Source of the DNA: Flavobacteriales bacterium
GTDB taxonomy: Bacteria; Bacteroidota; Bacteroidia; Flavobacteriales_D; Sanyastnellaceae
Length of the DNA: 38,805 nt
Assembly: GCA_947462725.1 (NCBI GenBank)
Contig: CANHPZ010000007.1
Span: 1 to 38,805 of the forward strand
Direction: 5' to 3'
Shown: piece by piece, positions 15,488 through 23,695 of the stretch
How the letters are laid out: every line of letters begins with the position of its first letter
Position numbering within the stretch: position 1 is the stretch's first letter
Notes under the pieces: model-generated
The model's input: only the letters and a program-made list of their open reading frames with translations
The model's database searches: none
What the model was told of the DNA's origin: nothing
Made by a program: the position numbers and the translations under genes

Positions 15488-16462
15488 TTAAGCTGCGTTC
15501 TCTTCAGAACTCTTGAAGAGTGAGTCTACAAATTCATGGCGATTGAAAACTTGCAAATCGCCGATTTTCTCACCTACACCAATATACTTTACTGGAATAC
15601 TGAATTGGTCGCTGATACCGATTACCACGCCACCTTTAGCTGTGCCGTCAATTTTAGTTATGGCCAGGGCATTCACTTCAGTAGCTGCGGTAAATTGTTT
15701 GGCTTGTTCGAAAGCATTTTGACCGGTGGATCCATCCAGCACGAGCAAAATTTCATGCGGCGCATCGGGCGTTACCTTTTGCATCACGCGCTTGATTTTC
15801 GTCAATTCATTCATAAGGCCCACCTTATTGTGGAGGCGGCCTGCTGTATCGATGAGCACAACATCCATCTGCTGCGCAACAGCACTTTGTAATGTATCGA
15901 ATGCAACGCTTGCGGGATCAGCACCCATGCCTTGAGCCACGATGGGCACACCTGCACGCTCACTCCAGATTTTTAGTTGATCAACCGCTGCAGCACGAAA
16001 AGTATCAGCTGCCCCGAGCATCACCTTTTTACCTTGTGACTTGAGTTGATGCGCCAATTTACCAATCGTTGTGGTCTTACCCACACCATTCACTCCAACC
16101 ACCATGATAACATAGGGGACGTTCATCTTGGGCACGTAGACTTCCTCACCATTTTCACCATCGTGCCCTTTGAGCAGTCCGGCAATTTCCTCGCGCAGAA
16201 TACCATTAAGTTCACTGGTGTTCATGAATTTATCACGCTTCACGCGATCTTCAATGCTGCGTATAATCTTCAGTGTTGTTTCCACGCCCACATCGCTGCC
16301 GATGAGCATTTCCTCCAGATTGTCGAGCACCTCATCATCAACCTGGCTTTTGCCTACGATGATTTTAGCGAGCTTGGAAAAAAAACCTGTACGTGTTTTT
16401 TCCAGACCCTGATCGAGACTTTCCTTTTTTTCGGATGAGAATAGGCGTTTAAAAAAATTCAT
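15488..16462 (-). CDS. ftsY: Signal recognition particle receptor FtsY
   Basis: 324 residues from the ATG at 16462, giving MNFFKRLFSS; the frame extends to a TTG at 16480 but the ATG start is family-typical. GTPase that docks SRP-bound ribosomes at the inner membrane. NG domain with GVNGVGKTTT (123-132), DTFRAAA, DTAGRLHNK, TKIDGTAKGG and the C-terminal GEKIGDLQVF. The acidic A domain is short, as in other Bacteroidota. It lies downstream of rpmG and DUF4295, with a terminator-like hairpin in between. Confidence 0.97.
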   Translation of the reverse strand: MNFFKRLFSSEKKESLDQGLEKTRTGFFSKLAKIIVGKSQVDDEVLDNLEEMLIGSDVGVETTLKIIRSIEDRVKRDKFMNTSELNGILREEIAGLLKGHDGENGEEVYVPKMNVPYVIMVVGVNGVGKTTTIGKLAHQLKSQGKKVMLGAADTFRAAAVDQLKIWSERAGVPIVAQGMGADPASVAFDTLQSAVAQQMDVVLIDTAGRLHNKVGLMNELTKIKRVMQKVTPDAPHEILLVLDGSTGQNAFEQAKQFTAATEVNALAITKIDGTAKGGVVIGISDQFSIPVKYIGVGEKIGDLQVFNRHEFVDSLFKSSEENAA

Positions 16463-16483
16463 GAGGAGAAAGCGAAACAATTA

Positions 16484-16518
16484 AAAACAAAAAAGACTTT
16501 CCCCGGAAGAGAAAAGCC
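16484..16518 (-). terminator. Terminator or attenuator between DUF4295 and ftsY
   Basis: On the minus strand GGCTTTTCTC (16518-16509) can pair over 10 bp, with G-U wobbles, with GGGGAAAGTC (16504-16495) around a TTCC loop, and is followed by a run of T (16494-16484). This is the shape of a Rho-independent terminator. It lies 25 bp after the DUF4295 stop and about 22 bp before the ftsY start, so it may reduce ftsY expression relative to the ribosomal genes. Confidence 0.55.
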
Positions 16519-16542
16519 TTTCAAATTGGAAACACAACGTAA

Positions 16543-16698
16543 TCAGGCCTTGGTAAACCAAGACTGAACGTTATCGTTGTGCACGATTTCTTCTTTAAAA
16601 GTGTAAGCGCCAGACTTAGGCGACTTCACCATTTTAATCACCTTCGTGTGGTTCTTACCACTACCGGTTTGCAGCGTTGCAACTACCTTCTTTGCCAT
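16543..16698 (-). CDS. DUF4295 family small basic protein
   Basis: 51 residues, beginning MAKKVVATLQTGSGKNHTK and ending VQSWFTKA. It matches the small DUF4295 protein found only in Bacteroidota, always next to ribosomal protein L33. It is Lys-rich and probably ribosome-associated; that role is inferred from context. It starts 12 bp after the rpmG stop, with no terminator between. Too short to be found by a length cut-off of 60 codons. Confidence 0.93.
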   Translation of the reverse strand: MAKKVVATLQTGSGKNHTKVIKMVKSPKSGAYTFKEEIVHNDNVQSWFTKA

Positions 16699-16710
16699 GG
16701 TGCTCTAGTT

Positions 16711-16893
16711 TTATTTGATTTCTTTGTGAACAGTCATTCTCTTCAAGATCGGATTGTACTTTTTCTTTTCCAAACGATCTGGAGTGTTTTTGCGATTCTT
16801 TGTAGTGATATAACGGCTTGTGCCTGGCATGCCAGACTCTTTGTGCTCGGTGCACTCCATAATCACTTGAACGCGGTTACCTTTCTTTGCCAT
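16711..16893 (-). CDS. rpmG: Ribosomal protein L33
   Basis: 60 residues from the ATG at 16893 ([20 protein letters not shown]); the frame extends 20 codons further but the extension lacks homology. Large-subunit protein near the E site. Typical features are [19 protein letters not shown] and [16 protein letters not shown]. The Cys pairs of zinc-binding L33 are reduced to one Cys (C14), so this is the zinc-free form. In many relatives rpmB (L28) precedes it directly; here the 332 bp upstream contain no rpmB. Confidence 0.96.
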   Translation of the reverse strand: MAKKGNRVQVIMECTEHKESGMPGTSRYITTKNRKNTPDRLEKKKYNPILKRMTVHKEIK

Positions 16894-17225
16894 TGTCTTA
16901 AAAATTCTTGAACGGGGCGCGAATGTACGTTGCTTTTTCGTCTTCCCAAGCAAAAATAGCAGGTTTTTTTTCTGAAAAACAATTTCGCTTGAATTCCAAT
17001 GACGGTGTCGGGGCTTCCGAAATCAAGCTAGATCGCTATTTTTCATACAATTAAGCGGAATAAGAGAACACATTCAACTAACTTTTCTGCAGATTGGCTG
17101 CTAAACACCAATGTGTTGAAAAGCCGACGATGCCTCCAAGGACAATCCCCCCAACAGCAGCTAGCTTTGAGAGCATTGTCTTTGCGTAAAAAACGCATCA
17201 CATTTTCTTTTAACTGAATTCCATC
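16894..17225. other. 332-bp divergent gap between rpmG and ftsK
   Basis: The left third carries the rpmG promoter. The right part is the ftsK leader; TAGCTTTG at 17162-17169 matches a -7 element, but no TTG lies at the right distance, so an ftsK promoter is not assigned. The minus-strand frame at 17043-17312 has no homology I recognise and runs into ftsK. No rpmB is present. Confidence 0.6.
16951..16982 (-). promoter_or_regulatory. Flavobacterial promoter for rpmG-DUF4295
   Basis: On the minus strand TTG (16982-16980) is followed by a 21-base spacer and TATTTTTG (16958-16951). This agrees fully with the Bacteroidota consensus TTG-N17-23-TAnnTTTG. Transcription would start near 16945 and give a leader of about 50 bases to the rpmG ATG at 16893. 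Confidence 0.6.
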
Positions 17226-19880
17226 GTGGCCAGAAACACCAGCAAGCAACAAGACGACATCGATACCGCAGATCAATCTGAAAGCAAAAAGAAGAGTAAA
17301 CCGGCAGCGCAAGGGCGTTGGGGTAAATTCATGGCTTTCCTGCGCGACCCGCGTGTGCAGAAGATCATGGGCATTTTCACCGTGCTGTTCAGCATATTTA
17401 CATTGCTCGCCTGTCTTTCATACCTGTTCAATGGTGAACACGACTTGCGCCTCGTATTGGGTCAGAACACCGACCAACTCAGTCAAAACGAACCCTACAG
17501 CAACTGGATGGGGAAAATCGGGGCACATGTAGCCTGGTTTTTCATGAATAAGTACTTTGGCTTAGGTGCCTTGTTTCTTCCCTTGATCATTTTTGTGTTG
17601 GGCTGTAGAATCTGGCTCAACCGCGACATTCTGCCCTTTTGGAAAACGATTCGACTCTCGGCACTAGCCATGTTTTTCTTTCCGTTAGCCATCGGCTTCA
17701 TCTTTCATCACAAAATTGATGGCTTGGCTCGCACCATTGAAATAAGCTGTAATCAAAATTTGGTTGGAGGTTATGGGTATATGGCAACACTTTGGTGCAC
17801 GTTCACATTAGGCTGGTGGGGAACGTTGATGCTGCTACTTTTTACGGTGGGTGCATTCCTCATTTTCAATTTCAATCATCACGTAGAAGCCGCATGGGTT
17901 CGATTCAGCGAGTGGTGGAGTGACATGCTCAAGTCAAGGCCGCAAGAAGAGGAAGAGGAAGAGGAAGAAGACCCAAAACCCATAATGGCCGCAGCACCAA
18001 CTGCTGTGCGCAACGAAGTGGTGGAACCCAAGCAAGAGACGACTATAGAAGTAAAGGCTCCGATTATGGAGCCGGAAGCTCCTTGGGAAGATAAAACAGT
18101 CACCTTCGAAGAAGAACCGGAACTCGTGTTAGAAGATGAAGAGCTCGCTGAAGAAATTGAGCTCATCCAAGGCCACACTAGCGATGAAGACTTGGAGCCT
18201 AGAGAGGAAATAGAAGAAGATCAATTCGAGCTGAACCCGCAAAGCACAGGCGGCAGTGGTGGCGGTTCGAAAACAATTCTTGTTGACGAAGTCTTTTCTG
18301 TGCAGCTCGAACAGGGTGAGGAAGAGTTGAGCGACGATGAAATCAAGCACAAAATGGAATCGCTCGGTCCATTCGATCCGCGATTGGATCTTTCGCGGTA
18401 TACGTTTCCTTCGTTTGACCTGCTCAAGCCGCATGGCGGCGCAGGACCGCAGATCGACAAAGAGGAACTCGAAGAGAATAAGAACAAGATTGTTGAAACA
18501 CTCAACCACTACAAAATTGAGATTTCCAAAATCAAAGCGAGCATTGGTCCTACGGTAACGCTTTATGAGATTATACCGGCACCCGGTGTGCGTATCAGCA
18601 AAATCAAGAACCTGGAGGATGATATTGCCTTAAGTCTTGCAGCGCTGGGGATTCGCATCATCGCGCCTATTCCGGGTAAGGGAACCATTGGTATTGAAGT
18701 ACCCAATTCCAAACCCGATGTGGTGAGCATGCGCTCATTGATTGCCTCGGAGAAATTTCAAAACGCAGAAATGGAACTTCCGGTGGTTCTTGGCAAAACC
18801 ATTTCAAACGAAAATTTCGTGGTGGATTTAGCCAAGATGCCTCACTTGCTGATGGCTGGGGCTACAGGTCAGGGTAAGTCAGTTGGACTTAACGCCATTC
18901 TGGTATCGCTGCTGTATAAGAAGCATCCGGCCGAAATCAAGTTCGTGCTCGTTGACCCCAAGAAAGTGGAACTCACACTCTTCAACAAGATTGAGCGTCA
19001 TTTTCTGGCGAAGCTACCCAACGAGGCCGATGCCATTATTACCGACGTTCAAAAAGTTGTACGCACGCTGCAATCGCTCTGCATTGAGATGGATACACGC
19101 TACGAATTGCTCAAGACAGCCGGATGCAGAAACATCAAAGAATACAACGGTAAGTTCGTGGCACGTCGCCTGAACCCTGAGAATGGCCACCGTTACCTGC
19201 CCTATATTGTTTTGGTTGTAGATGAATTTGCAGATTTGATTATGACCGCTGGCCGCGAAGTTGAAACACCCATTGCACGTTTGGCTCAGCTGGCACGAGC
19301 GATTGGGATTCACTTGATCATAGCGACGCAGCGTCCGTCCGTAAATATCATCACCGGTACAATTAAAGCGAACTTCCCGGCGCGCATCGCCTTCCGTGTG
19401 ACGTCAAAAATAGACTCTCGCACCATTCTCGACACCGGCGGCGCGGAGCAGCTCATTGGCCGCGGAGATATGCTGTATTCAACGGGTAACGACTTGATTC
19501 GTTTGCAATGTGGATTCGTTGACACTCCCGAGGTGGAAGAGATCACCGACTTCATTGGGATGCAGCAAGCCTACCCTACCGCTTTCTATTTGCCGGAAGT
19601 AGTTGACGAGAATCAACTCGAAATGGGTAATTTTGACGCCGGAGACAGAGACGAATTGTTTGAAGAAGCTGCCCGTATCGTAGTAATGACACAACAAGGC
19701 AGCGCTTCTTTATTGCAGAGAAAATTGAAGTTGGGTTATAACCGCGCAGGCCGTTTGGTGGATCAACTCGAAGCGGCCGGTGTTATCGGTCCTTTCGAAG
19801 GCAGCAAGGCCAGAAAGGTTTTAATTCCTGACGACATTGCTTTGGACCAATTCTTGAAATCCGGCTCTTCGAACGATTAA
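17226..19880 (+). CDS. ftsK: DNA translocase FtsK
   Basis: 884 residues, GTG start at 17226; no closer ATG gives the full N-terminus. Divisome protein that pumps DNA toward dif during division. Four membrane segments lie within residues ~45-215, then an acidic, low-complexity linker (~235-385) with a run of nine consecutive Glu residues. The motor follows: Walker A GATGQGKS (545-552), Walker B VLVVDEFADL (D666), then RLAQLARAIGIHLIIATQRP. The winged-helix gamma domain (LLQRKLKLGYNRAGRLVDQLE) is at the C-terminus and reads the KOPS motifs. The lolA gene follows after 13 bp, a pairing common in Bacteroidota. Confidence 0.96.
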   Translation: MARNTSKQQDDIDTADQSESKKKSKPAAQGRWGKFMAFLRDPRVQKIMGIFTVLFSIFTLLACLSYLFNGEHDLRLVLGQNTDQLSQNEPYSNWMGKIGAHVAWFFMNKYFGLGALFLPLIIFVLGCRIWLNRDILPFWKTIRLSALAMFFFPLAIGFIFHHKIDGLARTIEISCNQNLVGGYGYMATLWCTFTLGWWGTLMLLLFTVGAFLIFNFNHHVEAAWVRFSEWWSDMLKSRPQEEEEEEEEDPKPIMAAAPTAVRNEVVEPKQETTIEVKAPIMEPEAPWEDKTVTFEEEPELVLEDEELAEEIELIQGHTSDEDLEPREEIEEDQFELNPQSTGGSGGGSKTILVDEVFSVQLEQGEEELSDDEIKHKMESLGPFDPRLDLSRYTFPSFDLLKPHGGAGPQIDKEELEENKNKIVETLNHYKIEISKIKASIGPTVTLYEIIPAPGVRISKIKNLEDDIALSLAALGIRIIAPIPGKGTIGIEVPNSKPDVVSMRSLIASEKFQNAEMELPVVLGKTISNENFVVDLAKMPHLLMAGATGQGKSVGLNAILVSLLYKKHPAEIKFVLVDPKKVELTLFNKIERHFLAKLPNEADAIITDVQKVVRTLQSLCIEMDTRYELLKTAGCRNIKEYNGKFVARRLNPENGHRYLPYIVLVVDEFADLIMTAGREVETPIARLAQLARAIGIHLIIATQRPSVNIITGTIKANFPARIAFRVTSKIDSRTILDTGGAEQLIGRGDMLYSTGNDLIRLQCGFVDTPEVEEITDFIGMQQAYPTAFYLPEVVDENQLEMGNFDAGDRDELFEEAARIVVMTQQGSASLLQRKLKLGYNRAGRLVDQLEAAGVIGPFEGSKARKVLIPDDIALDQFLKSGSSND

Positions 19881-19893
19881 TAGAATACAACCC

Positions 19894-20547
19894 ATGATTA
19901 AAAAAAGTTTTCTCTTGGCCATCGCATTCCTTGCAGCCAGTGCCATTCAGCTCCATGCACAAACCTCGAAAGAAATTCTCGACAAGCTTTCTGCAAAGGC
20001 TAAAACCTTCAAGACCATAACAGCCGATTTCTCTTACACGCTCAATAACCCCAAAAGCAACACGAATCAAACCATGAACGGTTCGGTTAAAATCAAGGGC
20101 TCGAAGTATTATCTATCGATGAGCAATTTTCAAATTTGGTGCGATGGTAAGACCGTTTGGAATTACAACAAAGAAGGCAACGAAGTAACCATCGACAACC
20201 TTGCTGATGTAAAAGACGGGGCATTTGATCCCGCCGAGTTGTTTACCATTTGGGAAAAGAACTTCAAGCACGAAATGAAGAATACGAATGCCACAGTTGA
20301 TGGTGTTGCCTGTTATCAAATTGCGCTATATCCGAATGACGCAAAAAACAAGGCATACCATACCATTTACTTGAACATTGACAAGGCAAAGATGGAAGTA
20401 TTCAAAGCGGAAATCAAAACACGCGAAAACGCTACTATTTCGTACAAGGTGAAAAGCTTCAAGACAACTAATGAAATCGCCGACGGAGAGTTCATTTTCA
20501 ACAAATCGAAGTTTCCTGGGGTTGAAGAAATTGACAACAGAATCTAG
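19894..20547 (+). CDS. lolA: LolA-like outer-membrane lipoprotein carrier
   Basis: 217 residues with a signal peptide (MIKKSFLLAIAFLAASAIQLHAQ). Periplasmic carrier of lipoproteins from the inner to the outer membrane. LolA pattern: ILDKLSAKAKTFKTITADFSYT, then MNGSVKIKGSKYYLSM, DGKTVWNYNKEGNEVTI and a C-terminal FIFNKSKFPGVEEID. Directly downstream of ftsK and probably co-transcribed. It ends before a strong hairpin terminator. Confidence 0.9.
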   Translation: MIKKSFLLAIAFLAASAIQLHAQTSKEILDKLSAKAKTFKTITADFSYTLNNPKSNTNQTMNGSVKIKGSKYYLSMSNFQIWCDGKTVWNYNKEGNEVTIDNLADVKDGAFDPAELFTIWEKNFKHEMKNTNATVDGVACYQIALYPNDAKNKAYHTIYLNIDKAKMEVFKAEIKTRENATISYKVKSFKTTNEIADGEFIFNKSKFPGVEEIDNRI

Positions 20548-20562
20548 AATATCATTTGCATG

Positions 20563-20590
20563 AAAAAGCCGCTCCTGAAGCGGCTTTTTT
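20563..20590. terminator. Bidirectional hairpin terminator
   Basis: AGCCGCT (20567-20573) pairs with AGCGGCT (20579-20585) around CCTGA; an A-run precedes and a T-run follows, so it works in both directions. It separates the convergent lolA and EGF-lipoprotein genes. Confidence 0.9.
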
Positions 20591-20607
20591 ATTTCCTAAA
20601 GAATTAT

Positions 20608-21096
20608 CTATTGCGCAATTCCAAATGCAGTGCATTCATCTAAACTGCCATTGGGAAAGGTCAACGTATAAACTATAGTTAGGCCGGAACTAGCCAAATG
20701 ACCTGTGCCAACTATTCCCCATTGCTCACCTTCAAATGCGAAATACTGCTGCGGAATATTCACATCACTTCCGCTGACAACACCAATAATTTCTGTAGCT
20801 GTTAAGGCAGCAAAATTTATAATCCGCACTTGAGTAACAGTACCAACTGAAGCAGACAATTCCGCTACATAGTTGTATTCACCCCCGGTACAACTCTCAT
20901 TGAAGTTGTAGGTCGCAATGAACTTGGTACGCTGCTCAGTTGCGCAATCATCACCCTCATAGCCGGAGGCGCACAAGCAACTGCCTTCGTTACAGAGGCC
21001 CCCATTCAGACATGCAACTCCATCGCACGGGTCATCTTGACACGATACAATTGTAAAGAGTGCAACCAATACATATAGCAATGTAATTTTTTTCAA
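20608..21096 (-). CDS. Lipoprotein with one EGF-like domain
   Basis: 162 residues from a TTG at 21096, which gives a clean lipoprotein signal (KKITLLYVLVALFTIVSC, Cys19 lipidated). The frame extends to another TTG at 21132, but no ATG is available. Residues ~23-52 form an EGF-like domain with six Cys (CDGVACLNGGLCNEGSCLC then GYEGDDC). The rest is a beta-rich domain of ~110 residues with one more Cys pair (NESCTGG and DECTAFG). Function unknown; such lipoproteins are common in Flavobacteriales. Confidence 0.8.
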   Translation of the reverse strand: MKKITLLYVLVALFTIVSCQDDPCDGVACLNGGLCNEGSCLCASGYEGDDCATEQRTKFIATYNFNESCTGGEYNYVAELSASVGTVTQVRIINFAALTATEIIGVVSGSDVNIPQQYFAFEGEQWGIVGTGHLASSGLTIVYTLTFPNGSLDECTAFGIAQ

Positions 21097-21175
21097 GGCA
21101 ATAAAATCATCCGCCAGAGCCGGCGTGTTCAACGAATGTAAGGCAATGCGTTTGCCATTGGATAAATGCAGGACA

Positions 21176-22072
21176 TTAAACTATCCAATCTACATCCTTG
21201 CGCAGCAATTTCAATGTTTCAGCTTCAGCACTGCCTTCTTCAACTTTATGATTGTAAATCCAAGAAGCATGTTCAGGCAAACTCATCAGGATAGACTCGA
21301 TTCGTCCTGCTGTTTCCAAACCGAAACGAGTACCGCGGTCATATACGAGATTAAACTCTACATAGCGCCCTCTGCGCAGCAATTGCCAGTTCTTCTCATC
21401 ATCGCCGAATGCAATAGATTTATTCGCATGCGCGATGGGTAAATATGCCTTTAAGAAAGTCCGTCCGACATCGCAAACAAAATTGAAAAGAGTTTCTTTA
21501 CTCATCTGCTCATCCGGTTTGAGGTAATCGAAAAAAATGCCCCCTATCCCTCGCGTCTCCATGCGATGTCGAATAAAGAAATAATCATCTGCCCACGATT
21601 TAAACCGCGCATAGAATGACGAGTCATACTTATCGCAAACATCTTTCAAACACTGATGAAAAAATTGCGCCTGTTGCTCGTCAACATATATGGGAGTTAA
21701 GTCTATGCCTCCTCCAAACCAAGCGTCACCTGCATCCGTTTCGAAGTATCGAATATTCATGTGTATGATTGGCACACGCGGTGAGAATGGGTGCATAACA
21801 ATGCTTACACCTGTAGCAAAAAAAGAAGTAGCGGAATCATCAACGCGCTCCTTCATGAATACAGGAAGACTCCCTTCGACTGCGCTAAAATTCACACCTC
21901 CCTTTTCAAATACGTGCCCATGAGCAATAACGCGAGTCTTGCCGCCTCCAGCTACCTCATGCGTCCATTGATCTTGAATGAATGCAGCCTTTCCATCCTC
22001 CATCTCTAGTCCTTGGCATATCTCATCCTGAATATTCTGAAATTCAGTTGCAATTGTTTCTCGGGTAATCAT
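21176..22072 (-). CDS. hemF: Oxygen-dependent coproporphyrinogen III oxidase
   Basis: 298 residues from the ATG at 22072 (MITRETIATEFQNIQDEICQ); a TTG three codons upstream is less likely. It decarboxylates coproporphyrinogen III to protoporphyrinogen IX with O2 in heme synthesis. Family motifs: GGGKTRVIAHGHVFEKGGVNFS, FSPRVPIIHMNIRYFE, FGGGIDLTPIYV, and RGRYVEFNLVYDRGTRFGLE near the C-terminus. Length is typical. It indicates aerobic heme synthesis. It lies 64 bp after the LysM protein gene on the same strand. Confidence 0.96.
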   Translation of the reverse strand: MITRETIATEFQNIQDEICQGLEMEDGKAAFIQDQWTHEVAGGGKTRVIAHGHVFEKGGVNFSAVEGSLPVFMKERVDDSATSFFATGVSIVMHPFSPRVPIIHMNIRYFETDAGDAWFGGGIDLTPIYVDEQQAQFFHQCLKDVCDKYDSSFYARFKSWADDYFFIRHRMETRGIGGIFFDYLKPDEQMSKETLFNFVCDVGRTFLKAYLPIAHANKSIAFGDDEKNWQLLRRGRYVEFNLVYDRGTRFGLETAGRIESILMSLPEHASWIYNHKVEEGSAEAETLKLLRKDVDWIV

Positions 22073-22087
22073 ACTACTCAAATTTGG

Positions 22088-22108
22088 GCAGCAATTTTAA
22101 TTGGCTGC
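22088..22108. repeat. Inverted repeat upstream of hemF
   Basis: GCAGCAATT and AATTGGCTGC form a near-perfect palindrome with one bulged G, sixteen bases upstream of the hemF ATG. There is no T-run. It could be an operator or a weak attenuator; the role is not decided by the sequence. Confidence 0.35.
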
Positions 22109-22136
22109 ATGCTTAGAGAATGTCACGGAATTGAAA

Positions 22137-23633
22137 TCAATTGATGCGGACCAATTGATAGTTATCAGTTCGAACGATATTGATGCCGGCATTTTCAAAG
22201 CCACTATCCTTGGAAGCGCGGAAAAAATTGAACTGAGAGGCTAGAAAATCACCCTCAATTTCCGCGAAGTGTAGTGGGAATTCGCTTCCGAAATTCCTCA
22301 AGCCAGTTCCGTAATACAGCATGATGTCATAACCGACAAAAGCAAACGATGATGGTTCTGACTTGTAATTTGAACGATATACCTCAATCCACTGCTGCAC
22401 ACGTTCATCACTGTAATTAATGAAGGTATTCTGCGGATAAGTGACATGGTAACGATTACGATCTGCCGTGCTGATGGCATCCAGATTATCCCATGACTCC
22501 AAGCCATACACCTCCACATCGCGAGTGCCCAAGGTTTTAAACACTGAGGCTATAACCTTTTTATCCGCCGTTGGAACGATTACTGCGCATTTCCCGACGG
22601 ATAACTTACCATTCAAATTGAATGTAGCCGCATCATTGAACGTAACAACATTTTTCAAACTATCTTGCTTCAAACGATACCACTCCTCTTTGAAGGCTTC
22701 GATAACCTTGCGGTCATCCAAAATCTTGGAGTCAATCAATACGACATTCTCGTTCTTGAAATTATCCGCTATGTATCGAGCCATGCCCATCCATTGCGTG
22801 GCCGAACCCGAAACTGATTTACTCATATTCACCGCATTCAGCAATAAACGGTTGGGTTGCTGCACCGGCACCACCATATGCACCTCATTGGCATTGCACC
22901 AATCCGATACCTCGGCAATGACATCCTTAAACAATGGGCCTATAATGAGATCAACCTGCTTCAATTCTTCCTTTTTCAAAATACTGCGAACAGCCACCTT
23001 ATTGTCGAGCACATCGTAAACGTGCACACGAGCTTTAAGTCCATTTCGCTCCAAAGAATCTGCTGCGAGCATAGCGCCGCGATACAGCTGCAGCGCTGCA
23101 TCTCTCAGGCGATAATCACGAGTCTCCATGGTATCCTTGTATGTAGCATAAAACGGCAACATCAAGGCGATATCATACACATCGTCCTTGAGAGGTTTGC
23201 TAATCGCAGTTTGAATGTGCACTTTGGCGTTGCCCGGAACTGCAATCGTATCGCCCGTTATGAGGCCGGCCGGAAGTCCATTATTTAGCTTTTTGAGTTC
23301 TTCTGGCGTAACACCAAAATACTTGGAAACCGAAAAAAGTGTATCCCCGGCCTTTACCACATAGCTCGATGTCGGCGCAGGGATTGCAGTCGGTTTAGGA
23401 AGTCTAATTTTCAGAATCTGACCAACCCTCAAGCCTGACTCCGCCTCGGGGTTTTGTGAGACTAGCTCATCAACAGTAGCATTGTAATATTTCGCCAGCG
23501 AGAATAGTGTTTGACCCTTTTCAACTGTGTGCATCACATAGGTATTACCGGCAATAGCTACGGTATCGGCGGTGTATTGAGACCAGCCCACCGATGTAAT
23601 CAACAGAAAACCTATGATGACAATATACTTCAT
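22137..23633 (-). CDS. LysM protein with a periplasmic-binding-protein-like domain
   Basis: 498 residues from the ATG at 23633 (MKYIVIIGFLLITSVGWSQ, signal peptide); the frame extends to a TTG at 23645. Two LysM modules bind peptidoglycan: ~33-77 (HTVEKGQTLFSLAKYYNATV) and ~90-130 (YVVKAGDTLFSVSKYFGVT). Residues ~150-495 have a type I periplasmic-binding fold pattern (YDIALMLPFYATYKDTME, VDLIIGPLFKDVIAEV, CAVIVPTADKKVIASV). The protein is therefore likely held on the cell wall in the periplasm. The same fold occurs in LpoA, which activates penicillin-binding proteins; a similar role is possible but not shown. It lies between guaA and hemF in one direction. Confidence 0.85.
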   Translation of the reverse strand: MKYIVIIGFLLITSVGWSQYTADTVAIAGNTYVMHTVEKGQTLFSLAKYYNATVDELVSQNPEAESGLRVGQILKIRLPKPTAIPAPTSSYVVKAGDTLFSVSKYFGVTPEELKKLNNGLPAGLITGDTIAVPGNAKVHIQTAISKPLKDDVYDIALMLPFYATYKDTMETRDYRLRDAALQLYRGAMLAADSLERNGLKARVHVYDVLDNKVAVRSILKKEELKQVDLIIGPLFKDVIAEVSDWCNANEVHMVVPVQQPNRLLLNAVNMSKSVSGSATQWMGMARYIADNFKNENVVLIDSKILDDRKVIEAFKEEWYRLKQDSLKNVVTFNDAATFNLNGKLSVGKCAVIVPTADKKVIASVFKTLGTRDVEVYGLESWDNLDAISTADRNRYHVTYPQNTFINYSDERVQQWIEVYRSNYKSEPSSFAFVGYDIMLYYGTGLRNFGSEFPLHFAEIEGDFLASQFNFFRASKDSGFENAGINIVRTDNYQLVRIN

Positions 23634-23695
23634 TCGAAAATTCAATTACAATGCAAAGTCGCGCAAATATCGCTTACATAATTGGCATAGCCTGC

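Noticed and set aside
16711-16893. Zinc-ribbon form of L33
   Set aside because: Only one Cys is present, so the four-Cys zinc site is absent.
17043-17312. 89-codon minus-strand frame upstream of rpmG as a possible rpmB
   Set aside because: It has none of the L28 motifs, starts inside ftsK and ends 150 bp before rpmG.
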